NCBI RefSeq assembly: GCF_035222275.1
Contig: NW_026946359.1
Location: 4,154,001 to 4,218,000 of the forward strand
Source: Podospora bellae-mahoneyi
Lineage: Eukaryota > Ascomycota > Sordariomycetes > Sordariales > Podosporaceae
Length of the DNA: 64,000 nt
Direction of reading: 5' to 3'
Shown here: piece after piece, positions 38,701 to 50,363 of the stretch
Numbering within the stretch: position 1 is the first letter of the stretch
Layout: the number at the start of each line of letters is the position of its first letter
Position numbers and translations under genes: made by a program
Notes under the pieces: model-generated
Databases searched by the model: none
What the model was told of the DNA's origin: nothing
The model's input: only the letters and a program-made list of their open reading frames with translations

Positions 38701-40573
38701 TATTATTTTTTTTAAAAAATATATATTATCATCTATATTCTAACCTTTTATATACTCGACGTAATATTTTATATACCTTAGTACGATCTATATAATTTTA
38801 AAAGCTATCTTTTAATTTAACCGGGTCCTAAACCTTCTATAAGAGGTAGTCGTTTAGGTCCTCCTACTAGGCCTTTTTTTACTTAACTATAGTCTTCTTA
38901 ATTAACTATAATTTATTTTTTTTATTTACTTTACGTACCGGCTAATAACCGTATAACGATTTACTTTAATAATATTTTATATATTTATATATAATATACT
39001 AAAATTAAAATATTTTTTAATATTTTAAATATTTAAAATAAAATTATATTATATTTCCCTTATAAGGTATATATTATATAAGTATTAATATATTTTTTAG
39101 TATTTTCGCGATTTTAATACTAACGACTTTCTTACCTTTCTAATATTTTTCTTAACTTTTATATACGAGTTTTATAAGCTATAATATATCTTATAAAATA
39201 ATAAATCTATATTTACCGTATTATTTTTTTAATATTATTTATTTAAGAAGTTTTTACGTAGGATTATTGCCCTTAGTAATTTCTATAGTAATTTCCGTAA
39301 TAATCCGTATTAATTAATTTTATAATATTTATATTTAAAAATCTTTTTCCTTATATTCCGCCTTTAGCCTTTTTATTACTTCCTATAATTTTTAGAACTT
39401 TATTTCCTTTTATTCGGCGTATTAATTAAAGCCTCCTTTTAATCCTATCGCTTTACTTTATTAATACCGGATAATCATTACCTCTATAACCCTCGGTCCC
39501 TTCGATATAATAATTATTATAATCTCTTTTTTTTAACCGAATTATTTAAATATTTAATAATTCTTTTTAAAATATTTTACTTTACTATAATTAAAATACT
39601 TAAAGTTATTTTTACCCTAGTTCCGGCCCTATAACCTTTATTATTATATAGTATCGACGTTTATCGGTCCTAAATATATAATACTAAAATAATTAATATC
39701 AAAGTATTATTTTTTACGTTTATCGTTAAAATAGTTATTACTAAAGTACCCTTTATTACTATAATAACCTTTACTATTACTTTTTTTCTTCGTATAATAC
39801 TGGAATTACCGATCGTCGATCTATATAATTATAGTAATATATTTATCGATAATATTAAGCCTTAATTCTTTATATAATTTATCCTTTACTTTTTCCTTAA
39901 AGTTTATTATAGAAAAATTATATTAATCCCTTATCGTTAATAGTATTACGGAGACTATCGATTTTAAATAAAACCGCGTAATTAGCCGCTAAGCGTATTT
40001 AACGTAAGTTTACGAGCCTCTCCTACGCGCGCCTTATTTTATTATATTCCTTAAATACCTCTTTAAGCTTAGTTTTAAAAATATAGTAACTTTTAAAGTA
40101 TTCTATAGTAATTTTTTTTAATCGACCGGCTCCTCCTTATAATAATTATCGAAAATAAGTTCGAATTATATAAAAACCTTATCCTTAAGTTTAATAGCTG
40201 CGAAAATTACTTTCGACTCTTCGTTAATAAACTAATTTAAGTATTAACGAAAATAGGTTTTAAACTAAATTAAAAACTCTTTAAGCTTTACTTTTCCTCC
40301 TTTATAATACTCTAGTATTAGGAATTTAAGTACCGCCTTCGATATAATTAATATAATAATAATTTACTCCTTAATTTATTAAGCCTCGTCCTTAAATTCC
40401 TTAAAACGCTATATAACCTACTTTACGGTAAGTCGAGTATTAATAATAGTAAAGGGTCTCTCGCTACCCGGGCTAGGCAGGACGCCTCCTATTTAAACGT
40501 TTTTAGGTCCGGCTATAATAGTAAAAAGACGCCTTTAACTTATTTATAATAAAGTTAAAGTAAATATATAACG

Positions 40574-41017
40574 TATAACAAACCCCTATCCAGAACCTCT
40601 AAAAGGGATATTAACTAAAAGCTACTTTTAAATAATCCTAGTTCGGTATAGCTAAATAGTGTACGATAAAATATCTTAATATAATTATAAAATACTATAA
40701 CTATAACTTAAATTATATACTACGGAACTATCTATCTACACTAGCCAGTTCCTCCGTATATATAGACCTCGGGGCCCTGAGGTACTCGCCCTACTATAGC
40801 CCCGATCACTCCTAGCACTTTGCATCCTGCGAAGTGCTCGTCTTGCTATACCTTCGATCACCCGTAGTATCTTGTATCCTGCAGACTGCTCAGGCCTCTT
40901 GGCGCCATAGCACTTCTGGCCAGCCTTAATTGGCTGCCTCCTGGTTTCCTTAATGATTGGCTGGGGACGCCCCGCGCCCCACATACTGCGCGACCTGCCG
41001 TTGGGTTAACTGTGACA
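40574..41017 (-). repeat. 5' LTR of element 1 (444 bp)
   Basis: The inner ~180 bp (40574-40750) are heavily RIP-mutated and the outer part is nearly unmutated, ending TTAACTGTGACA. On the minus strand a TATA-like TCTATATATACGG lies near 40760. Confidence 0.93.
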
Positions 41018-41022
41018 CGAGC

Positions 41023-42326
41023 CCACAAAGTCTTTTCTTTGTCCCAAGTGAAGTGCGGCCGGTGAGCGAGCGGCTGTCATGCAGGTGTGTTCATTCAGAG
41101 ACCTGTTGAGGGTATTTTGTAGTGTTGTGGTTGTTTTGTATGTTTTCTTACCATTTCAATAAATATAAAGTTCAGTTTATTATTACTCCTATGTTATAAA
41201 TATTATTAGATATTTATGTATTTTAATAGTACATACAGTATTTATTTAAAAATTGAAAGAAAACGATAATAAAACTAAATATATTTCAACTATAATACTT
41301 TCTGTATTTATTTTTTAACTTATCTACTTTTAGGACATTATCTAGTTAGGGAATTACAAGTAAAAAACCCATTTAAAATATAGTTTTTTAGTGCTACACA
41401 TATATAAATATATAAAATTTTAAATAATAAATTAATAATTATTATAACATTAACTTGATACATTTACTTGTATAGACCTAAATACCTAGGCCTCAACCTG
41501 CAATAAGCTTCCTTATGGAGCCTACTTTAAAAATTTCGGAGGTTATAAAACATTTATATATTTATTTTTATAAGGCGTAAGTACAGTAATACAAAATTCA
41601 TAAGAAGAAATATAGTAGGTGAACTATTAAAGGTAAAAAATTATTTCAAAAGAATTAATACGTGAATCTTTTATGACCTCGAACCAAAGAAACCTAATTA
41701 TTTAGGTTTTTATGAATAGAGAATATTCCAATATAATTCACAAATTCTAAATAAACGAAATGACTAGATTAATCGCAAGATTTATAATTCCAACTAGGGT
41801 AAAAAAATATAATACCCAAAAAGTACGAGATTAGCGGAAAGAAGTAAAGTCATTTATTTTCGGAAACATCGAAATTATTTCCTTTCCGCTTTCGTTAGAG
41901 GTATAAATTTACGCTTGATTAAAGTATTTTATTTATTTAAGATTTTAAAGTAAATGGTAGTGTCGACAAGTTTTTTCTTAGCTTTAAAGTCTTTATTAGT
42001 CTTTTCAAACTATATCCTTTATTCACTTACCGATTTAAAGCCGAAATACGTTAAACTTATTAAGTTAATCTTTATTCAAGATATGAAGCTAAAATACATT
42101 TTATCTATAAATATTTATTTGATAAGTATTTATAATCGGCTTTTTAAGAGTTAAGGTAATATAATTTCTTAATTATATAGGTGATTGGCTTTTTACAGTA
42201 TAATAGAAATAAGTATAGTTTTTAATATCGTATATTATTTGTTAAATTACAGCTTCCGTTTCTGGATTTTACAGTGTATCTGAGCCGTGTAAAACACAAG
42301 GCCTTAGAGGCAATATGATGGCTTGG
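41023..42326. other. Spacer between the two head-to-head elements
   Basis: 41023-41150 is GC-normal and continues the island seen at 33040-33261. 41150-42250 is AT-rich with no gene; the one longer ORF (41954-42154) is in low-complexity sequence. 42260-42331 is GC-normal and continues at 49873 across element 2. Confidence 0.55.
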
Positions 42327-42331
42327 ATTAG

Positions 42332-42783
42332 TGTCACAGTTAACCCAACGGCAGGTCGCGCAGTACGTGGGGCGCAGGGCGTCCCCAGCTAATCATTAGG
42401 GAAGTCAGGAGGCAGCTAATCAGGGCTGACTAGAAGTGCTATGGCGCCAAGAAGCATGAGTACTCTGCATGATGCAAGATGCTCGGGCTGATCGAAGGCA
42501 TAGTACGACGAGCACTTCGCAGGATGCAATGTGCTAGGAGTAATCGGGGCCATAACAGGGCGAGCACCTCAGGCTCACGAGGTCTATATATACGGAGGAA
42601 CTAATTAGTATAAATAAATAGTTTTGCAGTATATAATTTAATTTATAATCGTTAATATTTAAACTATTATAATCGAGATAAGCTATTTATTATATGCTAT
42701 TTAGCTATACCGAACTAGGACTACTCAGAAGTGTTTTTAATTAGGATTTTTTTTTTGGAGATTTTAGATAGAGGTTCGTTATA
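42332..42783 (+). repeat. 5' LTR of element 2 (452 bp)
   Basis: Outer ~260 bp are GC-normal, then mutated from about 42595 inward. TATA-like TCTATATATACGG lies at about 42582-42594. Confidence 0.92.
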
Positions 42784-45689
42784 TATTATATACTTACTTT
42801 AACTTTATTATAAATAAACTAAAAGTATTTCTTTACTACTATAGCCAGACTTAAAAACGTTTAAATAGAAAGCGTCCCGTCTAGCCCGGGTAGCGGAAAA
42901 CCTTTTATTAGTATTACTATTAATACTCGATTTACTATAGAGTAAGTTATATAACGTTTTAAGGAACTTAAAGATAAAGCTTAATAAACTCGGAAATAAA
43001 TTACTATTATATCGATCATATTTAAAATAATATTTAAATTGTTAATACCGGAATATTATAAAGAAAGTAAGGTAAACCTTAAAAGGTTTTTAATCTAGCT
43101 TAAAATCTATTTTCGTTAATACTTAAATTAGTATATAAACGAAAAATCGCAAGTAATTTTTACAATTATTAAACTTCGAAAATTATTATATTTTTAAAAC
43201 TAAATTTAAAAAAGTATTTGGGGAATGTAACGGGGTAAGGGGCGCGTAAAAGAAACTTATAAACTTACGCTAAACGCGTTTAGTGATTAATTATACGGTT
43301 TTATTTAAAATCGATAATTTATATAATACTATTAACGATAAGGAATTAATATAAATCTTTTATAATAACTTTGAAGAAAAAGTAAAGGATAAATTATATA
43401 TAGAGTCGAGGCCGGATATTATTAATAAGTATATTATTATAGTTATATAGATTAACGATAATAATTTTAATATTATACGGAAAAGAAAAGTAACAATAAA
43501 GATCATTATAGTAATAAAGGATATTTTAATAATAATTATTTTAACGATAAGCGTAAAAGATAATATTTTGATATTGATTACTCCGGTATTACGTATTTAA
43601 AATTAATAAATATCGATACTATATAGTAATGAAGGCCGTAAAATGAAGGTTAAAGTAAAAATTATTCAAAATATTCCAATTATACTATAGAAAAATAATT
43701 TAAAAAGGATTATCAGGTACCTTAATAATTTATTTTAAAAAAAGTTTATAATAATTATTATATTAAAGGAACCGAGGGTTATAAAAGTCATAATTATCGG
43801 ATACTAATAAGTCGGAACAATAAACTTTAAAAAGAACTTTACTTTATACGCTAAATAAAAATAATTAAAAGTAAGTACGAGGAAAAAGATTTTAAAATAT
43901 AAATATTATAATATTAATTAATATAGATTATTATAGGAATTATTATGGAAATCGTTAAAAGTAATGATCTTAGGTAAAGCTTTATTAAATAAACAATACC
44001 GGAAAAACAGTATAATAAATATAAATTCATTATTTTATAAAACATATTATAACCTATAAAGCTTATATATATAAGTTAAAAAAATTATTTAACAAGTAAA
44101 AAAATCGTTAATATTAAAATCGCGAAGTTAGTAAAAGATATATTAATCTTTATATAGTATATACCCTATAAGGAAAATATAGTATTATTTCATTTCAAGT
44201 ATTTAGAGTATCGGAAAATACTTTTATTTTAATATATTATATATAAATATATGAAATATTATTAAAGTAAATCGCTATACGGCTATTAGCCGGTGTATAA
44301 TATAAATAAAGAAAGTAAACTATAGCTAATTAAAAGAATTATAATTTAATAAGATAAGGCCTTATGAAAAATTAAATAATTACTTTTTATACGAAGTTTA
44401 AAACCCGGTTAAACTAAAGAATAGCCTTTAAGTAATATAAATCGTATTAAAATATACGAGATACTACGTCGAATATATAAACGGTTAAATATAAATAATA
44501 GTCTATGCTTTTTTTAAAAAAATGGTATTAAGATTATATTTAAGCCTAAACTACGTTATATACTTACGTAAAAAAACTAGATAATATTATTAAAATGAAG
44601 CGTTTAAAATTAAATGAAAAAACTTTTATTAAATATAAAAAAATATTAAAAAAATAAAAAATAGAAAATAAGAAGAAGCTAAGCGAAGAAAATAAAAAGA
44701 TATTCTATTATTAAAAAACTCGGAATAAAAAAACGCTTTTTAACGATATAATTATTTAAAAATAACTTACGGCCTTTCTTAAAAACTATTAACCTTTAAC
44801 GGATTACGAATAGGATTTTCGAAAGTATTAATAAAAAGCGAAAGTATAGAATAATAATCCGATATTTATTAATGAAGTCGCTATTATATAAGAAAAAAGT
44901 AAGAAAAATAAATATATTTAGGTTATTATATAATAAAGGATTTTTAAATAATAATATTAATAAATAAAGGTAAAAAAACGAATTTAATTTTATTATAGTT
45001 TATATATTAAGCTAGAATATTATAAAAGTAATAAAAGAAATAGATCGTTATATAAGGATTGATTTCTAGATAAAAGGTTTACCGGAAAAAATTACTTTTA
45101 AATATTATAGTGGAAAGAAAAATAATATAAATTATATTTAATTTTATAAATATAGGATTCTCGAGGAATATAATTTTAAAGTAACTATAATATAAAAACT
45201 ATAATTTAAATATCGATTGAAAGAATAGGAATTATTTATAATTAAAAGAATTCTAAGAATATTTAATTAGTAATAAAAGACTAGAAATATATATAGAATA
45301 AGGTATAGGATAAGTACTTTTCACAGTACTATTATAAAATAATTAAGAAATAGAAATATACTTCATTAATATAAATAGTGGAATTGAAAAAATGAAATTA
45401 ATAATTTTAATAAATATATCGGAGGTTAATAAATATATTTATTTTACTAATATGAAAAAAGGTAAAAAAAAAAAGTAATACCGGTAAAATATTAAAGATA
45501 TTTAGCCTTTATGGTTAAATATTTAGAAGGACTATTAAAGTAAGGACTATATAATTAAAAGATTAAATGAAAAATAGACTAAATTATAGTTACTTAAAGT
45601 TTACTATATTAACAATAAATAAAATAAAAAGTTACGGAAATATTTAAACGAAAATTCCAAAAAAGAAATATATATATAAAGGAGTTTAT

Positions 45690-46200
45690 ATTGTTAGTAA
45701 AATACCTCTTATTTTTTATATTAATAAAAGACGGAAACTTACGATTATATATAAATTACCGGTAATTAAATAATAAAGTAATAAAAAATAATTACTTATT
45801 ACTGTTAATATTTAAATTATAAAATTAATTAATGAAGATACGATACGTTATACGCGTAAGTCCATCTATTGGATACGCCTATAGATTAAAGAAAAAATTA
45901 AATAGAAAATAGCGTTTCGTATACCCTACAACTATTTTAAATATCTTATAATACTACTTAAATTGGTCAATATACTTATAATATTTGAACTTTCTATTTA
46001 TTATATAATATAACAGTACTTTTATAAAATAATAATATACTATTTTATTAACGTTTTTATTTATTATATACTTTAGAAAAATATAGGCGATATATACGAA
46101 AAATTTTTAATATACTATAGAAAACTAGACTTTTATTTAATAAAAAGAAAAGTAAATTTTACGTATAAAAAAAATTAAATTTAATATATGTAATATCGTT
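45690..46200 (+). pseudogene. Reverse transcriptase remnant, element 2
   Basis: Readable family landmarks are KDGNLRLYINYR near 45730 (the conserved KDGxLRxCVDYR block) and WKIAFRIPYNYFKYLIIL near 45910 (the WKTAFRTRYGHFEYLVMP block). Stops interrupt throughout. Confidence 0.85.
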
Positions 46201-47324
46201 AAAAAAGGTTTATATAGAATGTAAAAAAATTATAGTAGTTAAGGATTAATTTACACCGTAGTTATAAATATATATTAGGAAATTTTTAATATTTATAAAC
46301 TTTTATTGAATATTAATTTAAAAGTATATAAAGATTATATAACTTTTTAACTATTTAATTAAAAAGAATATAGAGCTTGGTTAAGGGTAGGAAAAAAAGT
46401 AGGCTTTATAAGAACTAAAAGAAGTTATTTTAAAGGACCCGGTATTTATATTATTAAACTTTAATCGACTATATAAGGTATAGATAGATATATTAAACTA
46501 TATTATCGGGAAATAATTAAGATAGTATAACGACGACGGTAAATTATATTTTATAATTTTTTTTAAAGAAACTTAAGGAAATACATTAAAACTACTTAAT
46601 CTATAATAAAAAGCTATTTATTATTATCGAAGCGTGCGAAATGTTAAGGCTATACTTTAATAATATTAAATATAAAATATAGGTTTATACGCATTATAAA
46701 ATTCGATAGTACTTTACTATTCTATAAGTTCTTAACGCGCGATAAATATAATAATTAAACTTTCTTTCGGAATTTAATTTTTAAATTAATTATAAAAAAA
46801 GTTCGGAAACCGCTTAAGTAAATATATTTAACTAGCGTACCGATTATTATAAAGATATATTTAGGGAGTTAATATTATTATTCAAGGAAGCGCTAAAGGG
46901 TACTTTTAAGTATTTACTATAATTGTAAATAAAGTATTATATAGTATATTACGAAAAAGTTATTTTTAGTAAATATTAAAGGAAATTAAATAACGATATT
47001 ATAAAATAATATTAATAAAAGTATTAAAGCTATAAGGTATTAAAAAAATAATTAGGGAAGATTATAAAATAAGAATGGAGTATACGTAAAGCTAAACGAT
47101 GAAGTAGTATTAATAGAAAATATTTTTAGATCGAAGCTCGAAAGATAGATAGGTATTATTAATATTATAGAAAAAATTAAATAATACTTTAATTAATTAA
47201 AGATTAAAAATAACGTTAAGGAAATTATTTAATTATATTATAGGTATAAGAAAATAAGGATTATAAAATATAAGGTTTACGGATTTTTAAAACTACTATT
47301 AGTTACGGAATAATTAAAGTTTAA

Positions 47325-47690
47325 AAATACGGTAACCGGTATTAAATATAATAATATATTAATATTAATTAATACATTTTCTAAATAATATACTTTTTAC
47401 TATATAAAGAAACTAAATAGGTAAGGTAGTTAACGGATATAGTATTACGGTATATTATAGCGATATATATATAACTAAAGGAGTTTATTACAGATCGCGA
47501 TATTAAATCCGTATCGAAATTTTAAAAAGCGTTAATAACGAGGTTAAGGGTAATAAGTAAAGTATTTTCGGCTTACTACCCTTAAATAGACGGTTAAACG
47601 AAACGGTTTAATTAAGTAATAAAGTAATTTTTACGGAATTATATTAATCTTGAATAAAATACTTAGATTAAACTATTATTTATAGTATAG
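47325..47690 (+). pseudogene. Integrase core remnant, element 2
   Basis: LINTFSK near 47370 corresponds to the first catalytic block (VDxFSK), with Asp changed to Asn as expected from RIP. FITDRDIKSVSKF near 47480 holds the second Asp. VFSAYYP..DG.TKRFN near 47560 is the region of the catalytic Glu. Order and spacing fit a retroviral-type DDE integrase. Confidence 0.88.
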
Positions 47691-48127
47691 TCAATATATA
47701 ATATATTACTAATAGAAATTACAAAAGTTATATTTTTCTTCGCGAATTTCGGTTATGAAATAAATTTATAGTAATGACCTACCGTTAAAATACTTAGGGC
47801 TAGGGTTAAAGTATATAAAATATATATACTCTATAATAAATTTAAGGAAAAACTAAAGTTTATAAGGGGCACAATACAGAAATACTATAATACTAAAAGG
47901 CTCGAGGGACATTACTTTAAAAAAAGAATTATAATATTCCTTTCTATATATAATTTATATATTAAAAAATTTAGAAAAAAGCTAAACTATAGAAGAGTAG
48001 GCTCTTTTAAAGTTTAAAAAAATATTAAAAACGGTATTCGAACTAGAATTATTTAGTACGATACGTTTATAATTATATACCTTTTATATTTTACCCCTAT
48101 AACCCGTATTATCGGTAAGTAAAGTTA

Positions 48128-48345
48128 ATATATAGAAAGTAATAGAGGAATAAAAAGAAAAGTATAATATAAAGAAAATATTTAATTTACGGTTTAATAA
48201 AAGTTAATTAAAGTATTTACTTAATTAATTAAAATATCCGGCTATAAATAACTTGTAGGAATTATAGGTATATTTTAACTATTTAAATAAATTAAAAGGA
48301 TTCCACTAGTAATACCTAAACCGACTACAACCTAAGTAAGTAAAA
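48128..48345 (+). pseudogene. Chromodomain remnant at the end of pol, element 2
   Basis: Reads YNIEKIFNLRFNKS.LKYLLN then LKYPAINNL.ELQVYFNYLN, matching the fungal chromovirus pattern EEILxSRxxRGxLxYLVKWxGY...WExxxN, and ends NRLQPK. The chromodomain places the family in the chromoviruses, which can target histone-marked chromatin. Confidence 0.75.
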
Positions 48346-48394
48346 GGAATGTTACCTAGGTTACGGAAAAATATTTATAAATTAAATATAAAAG

Positions 48395-48464
48395 AACTTT
48401 AATAAGAATCGAATCTACGTTTTTAATAAAGTAATTGGCGTACTATACACTACACTATAAAGTT
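48395..48464 (-). other. tRNA-like module 1 in element 2 (antisense to element)
   Basis: Read on the minus strand: acceptor AACTTTA pairs perfectly (7/7) with TAAAGTT; D arm TAGTGTAGTGTATAGTAC has the standard U8-A9 and a G10-C25 type stem; the T loop is TTCGATT between GTAGA and CTTAT; discriminator C. The anticodon loop appears to be 6 nt (TACTTT). Total 70 nt. Confidence 0.75.
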
Positions 48465-48568
48465 AAAAGGTATTAAAAAAATCCAAATTTAATTAACGCT
48501 ATATACTTTTACCATTATAAATAAAAGATTAGTACTAAAGCCTACGGGTATAAGCTTTAATATTAAAG

Positions 48569-48637
48569 AACTTTAGCAGGAATCGACCTACGCTTCCGAT
48601 AAGATAGTCGGCGTACTATATACTATACTACGAAGTT
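48569..48637 (-). other. tRNA-like module 2 in element 2 (antisense to element)
   Basis: Read on the minus strand: acceptor AACTTCG/TAAAGTT, D arm TAGTATAGTATATAGTAC, anticodon stem CCGAC/ATCGG, T arm GTAGG-TCGATT-CCTGC (T loop one base short). It lies 104 bp beyond module 1. Confidence 0.75.
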
Positions 48638-48699
48638 AGAAAGTATAGAGAGAAGTAAATATATTAAGCGCTACACGCTTATTACTTTAAGAAAGGAAA

Positions 48700-49400
48700 G
48701 GCGCGCTAACGGCGGCGTTTCATACGGTTTAAAAAAAAGGACCGGCCGTACTAGGATCGAAGGAAAGGTCGGAAGGCTAGTCGAGGCTTAAAGAAGGATC
48801 TAGGAAGGAGAAGGCCGAAGTAAGAGTAATAATAGAAAAAGAGGTAGTAGAAGTATCCGCTACCGGCGGGCTATACGGGATAGTAGGCCGCGCGGAGGAC
48901 TCTCTTTCCTCCTCCTTAGAAAAACGGGATTCTCGGCAGAACGTAATAAAGGCTCGCACCTCGAAGGTACGCGATTATACTTTAAAACGAAGGATCTTAC
49001 TTAAAGTAATTTACTTTTTAGTATCTAAATACTTTTCTCTTTAATAAAAGGACAGACTATAAAATTAATAAAAAAGTAAAGGATAACTTAGAAAGGGACT
49101 TACGATCTATACTATAAATATTATAGTAAAAGCGACTCCACTTAATATATTAGAAATATTAATCGTATTAAAAGAAAAAAATATGTTAAAAGTTATTTTC
49201 TTAATAATAAGTATATTTAAATATAATAAAGCTGAACTTCTTAAAGAACGTATTTAATCGCGGCAACGGTCGGTACTCGTATAAATGGGTTTCTTTATAC
49301 GGTTAAATATAACGGTAAAAAAAAAAAACTTACTATAGGGATACTATAGGAAAAGGGGATCGGTAATTATTTTAACAATATAATTACCGGAGCGTCGACC
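48700..49400 (+). other. 3' noncoding region of element 2 with GA-rich tract
   Basis: Between the tRNA-like modules and the PPT. The stretch 48735-48860 is purine-rich and recurs in element 3 at about 53065-53150 (shared GGACCGGC and GGAAAGGTCGGAA). No frame of note survives except a short ORF on the minus strand at 48777-48959. Confidence 0.5.
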
Positions 49401-49417
49401 TAAAAGGAGGGGTATGA
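49401..49417 (+). other. Polypurine tract of element 2
   Basis: TAAAAGGAGGGGTATGA directly precedes the right LTR, as expected for plus-strand priming. Confidence 0.85.
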
Positions 49418-49867
49418 TATTATAGTTAATTTAATGGCAGGTCGCGTAGTATATAAGGCACAAGGCGTCCCGAGCTAATTATTAAGGAAGTTAGGAGGTA
49501 GCTAATTAGGGCTAACCAGAAGTACTATAGCGCCAAAAAGCACGAGCACTCTGCAGGATGTAAAATGCTCGGGCTAATCTAAGGCATAGCACCACAAGCA
49601 CTTCGTAGGATGCAATGTGCTAGGAGTGATCGGGGCTATAGCAGGGCAAGCACCTTAGGGTTTCGAGGTCTATATATACGGAGGAACTGGCTAGTGTTAA
49701 TAGACAGTTCCGCAATATATAATTCAAGTCACAATCGTTAGTATCTAAACTATTATGATCGAAATAAGCCATTTGTTGTACACTATTTAGCTATACCGAA
49801 CCAGCATTATTCTGAAGTGCCTTTAACCAGTATCTCTTTCAGAGGTTCTGGATAGGGGTTCTTCATA
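49418..49867 (+). repeat. 3' LTR of element 2 (450 bp)
   Basis: The inner ~130 bp are mildly mutated and the rest GC-normal. Ends GGGGTTCTTCATA before the ATTAG duplication. Confidence 0.92.
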
Positions 49868-49872
49868 ATTAG

Positions 49873-50363
49873 TAGTGCTCAGGGACTACAGTTGCCGGAG
49901 CAGAACTCGCTCCTCTAAGCAACACGAAGTCCCGGAAAGCCGAGCGCTAAGGCTAGTGCCCTGCAACGGTCAAACGGTAGTGCAACGTAGCCTGTAACAT
50001 GGCCTGTAACTTTATTTTAACCAGCACACTTAGCGGCGTTCAGGCCCGGGAACGGAGTCAGTCTCGGGGAGCGAGTGGAGGACTGACGGCCCATAAGACC
50101 TCTGCCTCACACCCTGTTCACTATGATATTTCTTAGTTTACAAGTTCAATCAATATACTAGTTCACCACACTTATCAGTGCCTCACAAGCCTATATTACA
50201 GTGATTACCTTGTGTATATTACAGGGCGCCGTCTCTGTATCCACCTTCCTTCAGTGCCTCGGCAACTGTCGAATGCTTGCAGTCAAAGTCTTCTTCGCTC
50301 TCAGTATACTGCGCCGATAGCTATTTGAGCCTATATTTTAGAGGCTTCAATAGCACCTATTTC
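49873..50363 (+). mobile_element. GC-normal remnant, possibly an LTR end plus primer-binding site of another element
   Basis: Unmutated sequence ending ...TATTACA then GGGCGCCGTCTCTGTA, which resembles the LTR-end/GGCGCCG primer-binding context of other Ty3/gypsy elements. Removing element 2 and one ATTAG copy joins it to 42260-42331, so element 2 inserted into it. The family is not identified. Confidence 0.45.

Larger units (their letters stand above)
33262..41017 (-). mobile_element. Full-length Ty3/gypsy chromovirus, element 1, RIP-inactivated
   Basis: Two 444-bp LTRs (33262-33705 and 40574-41017) enclose about 6.9 kb. The 5-bp duplication CGAGC sits at 33257-33261 and 41018-41022. A polypurine tract next to the left LTR reads AGGAGGAGGGG on the minus strand, fixing the orientation as minus. 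Integrase-like sequence is readable at about 35470-35700 and chromodomain-like sequence at about 34840-35040, both on the minus strand. No long frame survives. LTR-to-LTR differences at 33367-33420 versus 40677-40730 are nearly all CpA-to-TpA or TpG-to-TpA, which is RIP. The element is dead by sequence. Confidence 0.95.
42332..49867 (+). mobile_element. Full-length Ty3/gypsy chromovirus, element 2, RIP-inactivated
   Basis: LTRs 42332-42783 and 49418-49867 are oriented TGTCACAG...GTTCGT. The 5-bp duplication ATTAG is at 42327-42331 and 49868-49872. The polypurine tract AAAAGGAGGGGTA precedes the right LTR. Internal order on the + strand is a gag-like region, reverse transcriptase (about 45.7-46.2 kb), integrase (about 47.3-47.7 kb), chromodomain (about 48.13-48.35 kb), two antisense tRNA-like modules, a GA-rich noncoding stretch, PPT and LTR. 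All frames are closed by TAA and TAG codons typical of RIP. Same family as element 1, in opposite orientation. Confidence 0.95.

Noticed and set aside
42784-42830. Use of the element's own tRNA-like 3' end as primer (AACTTTA occurs near the 5' leader at about 42800)
   Set aside because: The match is 7 nt in AT-rich DNA, lies ~15 nt from the LTR and has no TGG; treated as chance.
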